Notes under the pieces: generated by a model
What the model saw: only the letters and a program-made list of their open reading frames with translations
Databases searched by the model: none
What the model was told of the DNA's origin: nothing
Origin: Platynereis dumerilii
Taxonomy: Eukaryota > Annelida > Polychaeta > Phyllodocida > Nereididae
Length of the DNA stretch: 64,000 bases
NCBI GenBank assembly: GCA_026936325.1
Contig: JAPTHN010000008.1
Span: 18,751,759-18,815,758, forward strand
Reading direction: 5' to 3'
Shown: positions 51,230-63,200 of the stretch, in pieces
How the letters are laid out: each line of letters opens with the position of its first letter
Numbering within the stretch: position 1 is the stretch's first letter
Translations under genes and position numbers: made by a program

Positions 51230-54200
51230 GTAAGTATTAAATTTATACTTTAGAAAAAGTGTATATTTTATGATTAGGGGATGACCATTTAATTTCCAGG
51301 GGAGGTTTGGCGTTTTCCTTTTTGGGAAATTATTTATTTCACGGTAAAGATGGCAGTATTTCTTTATTTCTGGAATGCGAAGTCCTTGAATATTTTCATT
51401 TTATATTTTATTTACTTCATGGCAACAACAAACAGTTGTACATAATATATGGACTGTGTATTGCAGAGGGTAGCGGCGTCCGTCTGTCTAACTGTCCAGC
51501 TGTCTGTCTGTCCACCTTCCTTGTGTACAAGATGACTCTATTGTGCAGCTGGGTGGTGTAGTGGTCAAGGTTCCCGCCTGCTCCGCTGAAGGTCTTTGCC
51601 TGCATGGGTTCGACTCCCGGTTGGGGAACCCGAAATTTTCAGTGTGCCTTTATGAGCAAAATCCCAGCTGGATGTCGTTTGGATGAGACGTTAAATTGGC
51701 GGCCCCTTGTATCAGTGTCTATGCTGGGCAAGTAAAAGATCCTTCACATGGGGTAAATGTGTAACATGTTGAGGACTCCTGCTCTCTCTCTCATCTCATC
51801 AATCAACCCTTGTGAGCGCCCAGAACTGGGCTTAGAGGGCTGCACTTACCATATCTATCTATCTATATCTATCTATTGTATTGATCCTAGGATCACAAAA
51901 CTAAGGACTGAGTGTCTCTGTAAGACCTTGAGCGAGTTCTGACATGAGTGACCTTGACCTACTTCTGTGACTTTGGTGGTCGTATTTGTGAAAAGCTTGT
52001 TTACACCTCACCTCGACTTGTATTGACCCTAGGATCTCCAAACTACCAGGGATAGTGTATCACAGAAAGCCCTTGAATGAGTTCAGACATGAGTGATGTT
52101 GGCCGACTTCTTTGACCTTAAAATTTCACCCATGGCTGAGGGCAGCACTTGCATCAGTAGGTTTTAAATAAAAAAATGTTATTGGGTACACATGTTTTTG
52201 AAAGTTTATATAAAATTTATGTCCACAAGATCTGTCAATATTTAATATATATAAGTTTTACCTATAGATGCTAAAAAATTTATGAAATTTATATATTAGT
52301 AATTTAGTAAATCAAATAAAAGCTAATACATTAATAGTCCCAATCAACATTAGCACTGACATATGTGATAACCGCATTACAGAAAAGGAAGTACATCTAA
52401 GTTTACAGAGACTTAAAAATAATAAGGCAGCAGGAATAGATGGAATAACTGGAGAATTCTATAAATATATATAGCTGATGAGCTAACAGCCCCTTTCTGT
52501 GCTATTTTCAATCACATACTTGATAAAGGTGAATACCCCACGCAGTGGGCAGAGGGGCTTATAAATGCGCTTCATAAAAAGGGAGACTACTGTATTTGAC
52601 TCTATCCTGAATGCTAGGCTTTACTTTAAAAATGACGCCATGTCCCTAGATGACCCATTTCAATTTGGTTTTACACCCTCTAGAGGCACAACTGACTTTG
52701 TTTTTGTACTGGACACAATTGTCAGCCACCAGCAGTTAAAAAAGAAACCAATCTACCTTTGTTTTGTCGACTTCACTAAGGCTTTTGACTATATTAACAG
52801 GAATGCCCTCTATTATAAACTATATAAAAAAGGAATGGGCATAAAGATGCTGAGAGTTCTCATGAGTATGTTCGATAAGGCCCAGGCTAAAGTCCACCAA
52901 CTTGGTAAACTAAGTGCCTCAATTGATAGTATCTTTGGAGTCCTGCAGGGTGGTATCGTTAGCCCAAAACTGTTTAATGAATTTCTCTCAGATCTCCCGG
53001 AATATCTAAATGCGACAGATGGTATTAGAATAGATGCTACATTATTTACCCATCTTTTATATGCGGACGACATAGTTCTTATTTCGGAATCAGCTGGAGG
53101 CCTGCAAAATAAAAATCCTCTTCCATAGTCTATAGACTCTCTTCATAAATTTTGTGCCAAATGGCATCTAATTGTAAACACATCAAAGACTAAAGTCATG
53201 CAAATTGGCGTAAAAAACCACAATCATTTCCAGTATAACAGTGAGCAAATTGAAAATGTTGAAATATTTAAATACTTAGGACATACCATTTGTAATCAAA
53301 GAAACATTCATAAAAATATGGCAGATTACATAGCAACACAAGCCCAGAAGGCACTTTTTACATTATATGGGCGCATGAAACCCTCTCTGGGTCACATATC
53401 CCCGTCATTTGCCCTAAAAATGTTTGATAGTTATGTACTTCCAATCCTTGAATATAACAGCGCCTTTTGGTCTGGCGCGGCAGAAATCCCCCAAATTGAG
53501 AAGATACAAATTAGCTTTCTTAAACATGTTCTCAATGTGAGACGGCAGACGCCAACACTAGCTGTGTATGCAGAAACAGGAAGATTTCCTCTAAAGATAA
53601 GGCAACAGATAATTGGAGTAAGCTATTGGGCTAAAGTTAAAAATCTACCAAGTGATGATATCTTACATAAATGCCTAAATATACAGATAAATAATCACAA
53701 TACTGGTCAGATTAACTGGTACAGCAAGATAGCAAAAATAATGACAAATGCTAACATTGCCTGGCTAACCAAAGAGCTTTGCAAGATTATAAAAGAAATC
53801 AAACTTAAACTATATTCAGGGGAACAGTCCAGAATTTTGAATGAAATTAATAACTCAGATAAATTTCCCAAACTGCGCACATATATAAAATTTTCAAGAC
53901 AAGTTACTGTCTAGAACCGTATCTAAATCTAAACCTCTCAAAGAAAACATACAGCAACATTGCCAGATTCAGAGTAAGCTCTCATAATCTAAAAATTGAA
54001 ACAGGTAGACATAACATACCCAAAATTCCGATAGAACAGAGAAAGTGTGAGAAATGTAATACTGACAGTATAGAAGACGAGATTCACTGTCTCTTAATTT
54101 GTACTTATAACAATATCCCTAGAGTAGAGCTTCTTGACAGCGTTAGTTGCCTTATGCCCAACCTAAGTAGTCTTGATAAAAGTAAACAATTTATTGCACT

Positions 54201-57200
54201 GATGTCAGATAAAAGACCGGAGATAATACAGGCGATAGGTCGTTACCTTAATAGAGTAATGTAAGTGTAGCTAAGAAATTAATGATTCAAAATTTAAAGT
54301 GTATATTTTACATATTTTAGGTGTGTTGCTGTGCTTCCCTACATGTTGAGTAGAAATTTCCGAACCTTGACTTTGGACTATTTGCTATTTAAAGAGATTT
54401 TGTTGAATGAACTTGTGAATTAACTATATAAATGCCTTTTATTATTTTATATTTTATTTTATATTGTAACTGTCTGAATGCTATATATATGTGTATGTAG
54501 GGCATGTTTACAGAATACATTAAATTGTTTGTAGCATTTGTATTTTATTTTTATGTATGACTATGAATGATACTAATTGGATGTAGATTTATTTTGGAAT
54601 ATCTTCAAGACTTACTTTTGTGTTACATGGCCTCCTAGCAGTTGCTGCTGGTCCATGTGACATTTTATCGTATTAATTTAAGTAAATGTTTAATGACTGA
54701 AATGACATCTGTAATTTGATATTGACACTCTGAATTGGGACTCTTTTTAAAGTATCAGAAATTTACCATTTTATTTTATGTATTCTAGATGTAACCACTA
54801 GAACTGGGACCAGTATTGTAAAATTTTATATACTTAATTGCATTTTAACTCTCTGTAGTCTGTAGATTAGTGTAGACATTGATTTTGCTTTTGTTTTTCT
54901 ATAATTTTGATGACACATGTATCTCTTTTGATATCCAGTTTGTCTAATAAAAGTTTATATATATATATTTCAGCAACCAGCAGAGTAGCCAATTTCCTGG
55001 TGCAGAGAGGTGCAGACGTGAATGCTACAGGGCACTTGGTACTCTCACTCACACAGAACAGATTGGGACTGCTGCCAGGTGATGCCGACCTTGTGGAATG
55101 GTCCCGTCCGCGTTTTGGGGTTCATGATGATTTATTTCCTTTGTACATTGCCGTACAGCAGCAGCACACATATAATATTGAGATATTACTCGGCTTGGGA
55201 GGGATGAATATTAATCAACGAACAGCGGCTGGAGAAACCGCTCTCCATCAAGCATGTAGGCCTTTCTTTGACGACATTGATTTATTTCCTGATCAGATTT
55301 TTGACGAGTTTATTGACTTGGGCGAGGACAGCGAAACTCTGGGAATTGTCAGGATGCTGATTGAAAATGGAGCTGATGTGAATTGTCAGGACAACTTAGG
55401 TATGACCCCTCTCCATCATGCTTGTCAGCGAGTAAAACTGCGTACCGTGCCGATATTGCTGGATAACGGGGCTGACGTTACCATCAAAGATGGCAAAAAC
55501 CGCACTCCTCTCGAGTATGCTGCTTTAAAGAATTATGACCTGGCTGAATCTTTGCTGAAGGAATGTACTAATATCCCTTGCCAGGCTCGGATTGAGGCTT
55601 ATGAGATCATGGCATCATGTGACTCATGTTCAAATCCTTATGAAGTACTACTCAAAGCGATGCATCTTCGAAGGGAGTATGAAATACCTAAAGTCGCTGA
55701 AAAACCCTTGGGGTGTTACAAGAACATCAAAGAATGCGAGACTTTGGAGGAGCTACTGCTATGCGAACAAGACCCAGCACTTACCATGATCCATGCCATT
55801 CTTGCAAGAGAAAGAATATTCAAAGGAAAGTTCTTCGATTTCAACAAGGACATGGATCATTTTACAGAAGGTATGCATATTTTCAAGTCTCAAACTTGCC
55901 AAATTTTGTTATTTCCAGTTAATACTTGTTTGTTTGTTTATTAATAGGCTCCAACTTAAAATTAATCTTAAACATGTTACTGCCTGTGATATTTTTCATT
56001 AAATTTTAAATGTGTTAAGAAAATCGACCAAAAACATTGAAATACAAGAAGTTAGAATCAGTATTTACATTACTTTAAGAGCAATTTAATAGAGATAATC
56101 ATCATTTGACTGGGATGTGCCCGTCGCACAATCTTTTTATATTTTGTTGGTTTGAAGTTCTATGGTATGAGACTTCAGGAATTTTTTTTGGATCTGTCAG
56201 ATAATTGGTTGCCATGGTAACTCCAACCTCTATTCGGGATAGAGCTCAATATTTGGAGTGTGGAAATAATCAAGATGGTCAATCATGCTTTTTCATGGGA
56301 TTTTGCGAGTTTTTTTTATGATTTTTCTGTCAAGTCTGTGTTTTTCTCATTTGTTTGTCACATCATTTTCAACATTTTTGCATCATAAGCATCGGAAATT
56401 ATCCTGTTTTTTGTCAAATTTTGAGCTGAAATCTTGTTGGCCATCAGTTCTGACCATTTGAAATCAATAATAAAGTGTATGAGTGAAAGTTACCTTTTTG
56501 GAGCCTGAGATTTTAGCAACAGGAGCTTTCGTCTGCATCACACAGACTTCTTCAGCTGACTGAACTGGGGCCTCTTGAGTCACAGCTCCCCCTGGTAGAT
56601 TGGGGGAGTTTGAACAGTGTGTTGTAGATGGGTGGCGGGTAGTATCCGGTGACACGGTTGAGAGTGGGCTGCCTCTGCATGATTTCAATTGCTTCTCTGA
56701 TCTTCCTCTTCCATAGTGAACTTTTCCTTCCTATTACTTTGATGTTATCCTCACTGATTTGATGGACGGTGTTTTGGCAATGTTCTCCAACAGCAATGAG
56801 GGGGCTTACCATACGGACATGCTCTTTGAACCTGGTCTTGACATTCCTTGCTGTTTCTCCAACGTAGCGCTTATTGCATACAGGGCACTTGATTTCATAG
56901 ATGGCACTGCACATGTCAAGTTGGTTTGTCTTGTCCTTGGGTTTGACTAATGTTGACCGGATGGTGTTGAATGGCTTATGAATGATTCCGATATTATAAT
57001 TCTTGAAGGTGGCTTGTAGTTTTTCAGAGAGTCCTCTGACGTAGGGGATGTCAACTTGTCGGAGTTTGCTTTTCTGGACTTGTTGTTCTCCTTGGTCCTT
57101 CTTTTGTTGTTTGGGTGTTTTGAAGATCCACTTCTTGTAGCCGTTGTCTTGTAAGACCTGTTTAATGTGCTCTCTTTCCTCATGTGCATCATCTGGCTCA

Positions 57201-60200
57201 GTCACTACATTGTCTGCTCTGTACAAGAGGGTGTTAACAACAGATCTCTTGTGGCTAAGATGGTGGTTGGAATCAAACTGCAGATATTGGTATATCTTGG
57301 TCTTGAGGCATCCATCATCCTGAAGGCATACAAGTGTGTCCAGGAAGGGGAGCTGTCCATTGTCATCTCTTTCAACAGTAAATTTGATGTGAGGGTCGAT
57401 GCTGTTAATATGGGTTGTGAATCCATCCACTTCATACTCATGGATAACTACAAAGGTGTAATCGACGTATCGCAACCAGGTGTAAGGGGGGTGTGGGTAA
57501 GTATTGAGGGCTTTCTGTTCAAACGTCTCCATGTAGAGATTAGCTACTATGGGAGAGACTGGTGATCCCATGGCTGTGCCCTGGCGTTGTTGGTAGAAAC
57601 TACCTTGATACACAAAGTAGGTGGTACTCAGGCAGAATTGAAGTAGCTTGATGATTTGTGTCCTCTTTAATGGTGTCCTTGATGACAGGGTGGTGTCTTG
57701 TGCAAGTGTCTCCTTGGCTATCTCCACTGCCGCTTGTTAGGGGGGGATGATAAAGTGGCTTTTTCGCTGGGCCCATGCGAGGAAGCCTTCAAATCAATCT
57801 TTATTGTTTTAAAAGTCCATTCATACTGAAATTTCTGGATTTCGGACCTGCTTCTAGCTGCTACTGGCACTTTTGTATGACAGGAAAAGTGACGTTTTTG
57901 TGAAATTTCGCCTATTTGCGATATTTGTTAATTTTAACATTTTTGATGATAGGAAGTTGAAAATAACACCATTAAACAGAGTGTAAAGAGAGCTTTCATT
58001 TGCATACCAACACCTAGAGTCTGTGACAAATACAAAGATCAGATAAATATTCTTTTAAATTATATGATTAGGAAATTATCAAAGACATAGTGCGAAAATC
58101 ATGGCTTAAATTATGACTAGTCATTTTTGGGAAATCAAAGACACTGTGGTCTGTAGAATCATGTTAAATAAACCATTAGCTTGAAAATGCAGTATCCCCA
58201 GTCACATGAATGTTTTACTGATTTGCCAATCAGTAAGGGTCCAACTGAAATAATCGAGCTAAATCAGGATAAGATATGGTAAACATTGTACTTAAATGAA
58301 TATCTGTTACTTTGGAATACTGTGCACTTAAATATTTTTAATTGGTAAATAATGAATTGCAAAAGTACTGCAAGTAAATGACTAAACCCTGAAGTTAAAT
58401 TTCTCTTGTAGCCTGCATGCATGGCGAGGTGGCAGTTCTGATAACTGTGTGTACTTTATGCTAAATTCTATTAGTTCGCGCTTCTGAGAAGTAAAAGAAA
58501 ATCACAAAGTGTACTGACATTGACCAATTGGCTTTGGAATTTTAAAGGATCAGCTTCATAATAGCATCACATACACTAGAACAAACTGCAAATTTGCAGC
58601 AAAATCATAAGTTATGGAGCAGAAAATTTGGATTGTACATGAGTAGGATGAACCCGTAGATTCAGAAGTAGAAGTGTAACAAAATAATTAAATAAAAATC
58701 ATAACTTTCAATATTGAAAATTAATCTATGCCATTTGGAAATGGTATTTATTCAAAGAAGTGCCCAAATCCCTTACGTTACCGAAAAAAAAAGGATTTGA
58801 ACAATTCAATTATTGTCTGGTTGAGACAATCCAAAGATCAGACATATTATATTGTACAAAGTTGTATTGTTTGATATCAGACAATCCTTTTTTTTCACTG
58901 TGTAAATAGGCCAACTTGACTGGTATAATTAACATTAACAAATGTATGTTTTTGGTGTGAGATATGGCAAGTGAAGGTCTGCCACAATACTTTTGTAACT
59001 ATTTCCCAAATGGCAATCACAATCATAATATTAAGACTTGTATGTGTAGAAGTGAACAAAACCATCAGAATCATTGATTTATAGATTCTGACAACTTTTT
59101 TTTGGGAGGGGGATACACGGGATAGTAAATTTCAGCAGTATTTTGGCCTATAATGTTGAAAATAATTTAACTCTGACATATCTAATGACAGATTATTCAA
59201 GCCAGAGCAAAATCAACCAGCACTACATCCATTCCCAGACCTAATACTTGCCACTGTGAAACCCATGTAGTGGTTTACAATGAATTCCATGAATATTGGC
59301 AAAGCATTCATTATGGCTTTCATTGATTTGCAGTATAATTAGTCTTAACAAAAGTATTGCATTTTATATGCATCTACCATTCAGAGCCAAGCAATTCTGG
59401 GGGGGGGACCTCCAAGTGATTGACTGGTTATTTTGGAATTGGCAACTGCCACTATACTAACTCATGCTTTCAGAATATAATTCTACATTCTGTTTATGAA
59501 AGCACAGCAAAGAAGTGGCAGAGAGTCAGACACTGCTCTTTCCACACAACCTCTGAAAGAGCCATCACCAATGTCTTGTCCTTTACCTTTACTTCGAGCA
59601 GTCAGTATTGGCAATCCCCGAATGTGCAGTTAGCTGAACTATAGCTGATGCAAGGGAATGAAGTGATAGTGATACTCACTTGCAACTCAATATCCAGAGT
59701 ATTTTTCTATTTCTTGATGAAGTCATACATATTTTCAAGATCCTGGTCCACATGATTATCAGCTTAAATTCTTGTCATTCTAAGACTCAAACAACATTTG
59801 ATGTTTTGTAATTTTCATGGAACTTCTTTGAAAATAGACCATAAATGGCCATATCTCAAGAACCAGTGCACCTAGAAAGTTGAAATATACACCAAAATGT
59901 TCGGAATGCCCCATTTCCTATTCAATGTCAATACATTTATATGACTTAAAATCAATATTTTTCAAGTTCTGATGGAAAATACTATTTTCGACATTTAAGA
60001 AGATGCGGTATCACATTTTGGCCAGTAGCAGGCAGAATAAGCCAAGAAATTCAATTTGGTAAAAAGTTTCTTGATTCTACGCTTGTGCAGGTATGCTGGT
60101 GAATAGTGCAGAGACATCATATGACGGTCTTAATTGGTAATTATCCTTGTGTATTTTCGGTGTACCATAGTTTTGGAAGTTCCTCAAGTGGTAGGGTACA

Positions 60201-63200
60201 GCTTGTCATACAAGTCCTTGGGAATAGGAGAGGTGCGCTGCCACTCTCGCAAGATGTTAATCAGCTGTCTTTTGTACTTTGCCGTTGGATCCTTTGCAAG
60301 TTTTTCATAGGTCTTTGTGTCATACAAAAGTTCACTTCTGATTTTGTGGTCATACTCTGTCTTGTCCAGGAGAACCGTGGATCTGCCCTTGTCTGCTGGT
60401 AGGATGATGATGTCATCGTTTCTTCGTAGGGTTTCCAAGGCTTCATATTCTTCCTTCCTAAGGTTAGGCTTGGTCTTCTTGAACTTCTGAATTTGTCTTG
60501 TAACTTCTGCTCTGAGTAGATCTTTCTGTGTGTTGTCTTGAAGATGGTAGCATGCTATCTCTGTGCTGGTGATGATGTCTTTGATGGGAACTTGTGCTGA
60601 CATAACTGCAAAGTTGAGTCCCTTTTGAAGTACTCCTTCTGTTGATAACCCATCTCTCTTTGTCCACTTTGATCCCTGGTTGGTCTTTGTCATTCTCTGC
60701 TCTGATGCTGTTGATGAGAGCATTGAACTTGTTCAATTGTCTTGCTTTGACACTTTCAAAAGCCGTGCCATAGAGGTGTTGGAGATGTGCTTTGATGGTT
60801 TTCACAGTTTCCTGGTCATTTCTTGTCTTGAACAGCTGGGCTTCTTATGGTCTCTTTCCTGCTTCAGTTTGGCAATGGTATATCCACAATTCCTTATTCT
60901 GATGTTTAGTAGTTTCATTTCTGAGTTCTTCAGGATTTTCTCTGCTTTCTCCCCCTTGAGTCACCCAACACTGTCCTTGAGTCAACCAACACTGTTCAAA
61001 CTCCCCCAATCCACCAGGGGGAGCTGTGACTCAAGAGGCCCCGCCGCCCCAGTTCAGTCAGCTGAAGAAGTCTGTGTGATGCAGACTAAAGCTCCTGTAG
61101 CTAAAATCTCAGACTCCAAAAAGGTAACTTTTACTCATATGGATTACAATGGAGTCAAGTAACAACATTTATCATCATAATAATAAAGTGATAGCATCTG
61201 CACTCTACTCCCCAATCCCTTTTTCAATTTTGCAAATTCCAAATTTGACATTGTGTCTGGTTCTTTTAAATATTCATGGATCCTGTTCAAAAGTTCACAA
61301 TCTTTATTTGAGAAGCTAATAAGCACATTTGCCAAGTTACATCAAGATAAATTTTGTGCTATAAAAGTTATGATACTTTGAAAATGTGTACGTTTTTAAC
61401 ATTGCTGAGTTTACTCTCTGTTTTATGGTCGGTGACACTATAGTCACTTGTCACTAAAGTTTTTCGGTGTAAAAACCGACGTTAAAGAAATTTTGTCTAT
61501 TGTCTATTGGTCGGTTACCGGTTGGCATGGTTAAGTTAACTTGATACCCCAAAACTGCCCTTGGAGTCGCTGGTATGCCTTTCCTTGGTTGTAATAATGT
61601 AACATGCATAATTGCATATTACTCATTTTTCCGTCCATGTTTTACTTGAAAGGTGAATATTAATACGGCATGATCTAATTTTCCTTCCAGCATTTCGAAA
61701 AGCTGGATTGACCAATATGAATGAACTCCAGTTGAGATACATTAGTCTCTTGGAGGAAAACAGAGCATACATTGATTTTGGCAGCTCGTTTACAGGGTGT
61801 CTACAGAAAAAGAGGACAGTCACTTTTCGTCTTTTCACACTCATATAACTTCAGAATTTGGTGATAAGTCTAACATAAGAATGAATTTGATAGTCAGCCA
61901 TATTAGGTCTATTGCAAATATGTTTATTTGTGAATTATATCACTACCAACGGCAAAATGCAAGCATGATATGCAAAAGTGATTGCATTGCACTAAGCTGA
62001 AAAAGTTCGTCCTGTTTTCCTCATTCTTGATGAGAAATTTTTCACCATTTATTGTGCTTGTGAGAGTAGGAATGATTCATGCGTGATCAGTGGGACATTT
62101 GGTGATGCTCCAGCTGCCAATAATTCAATTCAGGACCTAACACTTGGTCTTCAAGATGGAGTCATCTGATGACAAGAAAATCACAAAAATGTCTCAAATA
62201 AACCATTGACCAGAGTGCCGGAATCAATGCAAATATATATAATAACATTCTAAAACAATTTGTGATGCCATGGTGTAAGACGAGAAAGACTTTTGTTGGC
62301 AAAATCATCTTCCTACAAGGTGTAGCACCTCTTCATACTGCAAAGAAGACTCAGGAGTGCCTCAAAACAAGCCTCCTGAGCCAGGTAGAGTGCCACCCCT
62401 TGTCTCCTGAGCTGGACCCAGTAGATTATTCAGTATGGGCAAATTGGGAGACAGAATCCAGCAAGTTATTGCAACACTTGCATTAAAGTTAAAGGCTTCC
62501 GCCATGTCTGCATGGGGCAAAATGTTCGTGGAGAGCATCAAACACGCTTTTGCACCATTTATGTCTCATCTGCAGAAAGTTACCACATCAAGGGGTGCCA
62601 ATAATGGGTAATTTGACTGTTCTGAATATACTGTTCATATACAAATCATGTTTTGTTGAATAGTGATGCTTGTCACAAAATAAAATGTAAACAAATCCAA
62701 TTGTGTTGACTGTCCTCTTTTTCTGTAGACACCCTGTACCACCTCAAACGCCATCTTGGAAGGTCGCGCTCTCGGGTCTACTCACCCTTTTACAATGGAA
62801 AACAACGTCATACTGAAGACTGTGGAATTACTTTTCAAAAGCTTGAGCAAAATCCAAGAAGAATTGAATGCTGCAGTGAAACCCGGATTGATCGAGCAAT
62901 TGATCGTTCAATTTAAAGTCAACATGTTGTACGTAACTTTCTATTTGTGCGTGTTGTTCAAACGAGCCTTGCTGCCTAATGACGGCTATGCAGAAGGCGA
63001 GGGTGAGCGAGTCAGTAGCCCTGAAAATGATCGGTCCTTACTATCCGACATCTTTCACAAGTTGTGGAAACAGTTTCCTGTCCTTGAGTCACCCAATTCT
63101 GGTTACTCGACCCCCCTACCTCACTTAACCTTCGATCGATCGTACTGGGCCCGTGGCTTGGGGCATTCTTGGGAATATATGAAGTATCACCCTCAAGTGT

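Larger units (their letters stand above)
52340..54270 (+). mobile_element. 5'-truncated LINE (non-LTR retrotransposon)
   Basis: Intron 1 insertion with the reverse-transcriptase core and carboxy region of a non-LTR element. The start (about 52370) reads LQRLKNNKAAGIDGITGEF, the classic first RT block. No endonuclease is present, so the copy is 5'-truncated. Several frame breaks and stops show it is dead. I think of the I/Jockey/L2 group, without certainty about the clade. Confidence 0.85.
56470..61135 (-). mobile_element. Penelope-like element (PLE) with inverted terminal copies, interrupted
   Basis: On the minus strand: amino-terminal RT part (60184-60805), RT palm, thumb and GIY-YIG nuclease (56552-57727). 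Near-identical segments in opposite orientation bound it (56480-56612 and 60990-61130), matching the pseudo-LTRs of PLEs, which may be inverted. An unrelated 2.34-kb piece (57737-60079) splits the RT region. Frame breaks show it is inactive. It lies in intron 2 against the gene's direction. Confidence 0.85.

Noticed and set aside
61793-62736. The mariner-type element in exon 3 being removed as an intron using donor GTGTCT near its left end and acceptor TTTTTCTGTAG near its right end
   Set aside because: The acceptor looks good, but with either nearby GT the frame after the junction does not match the open frame of the second exon piece.
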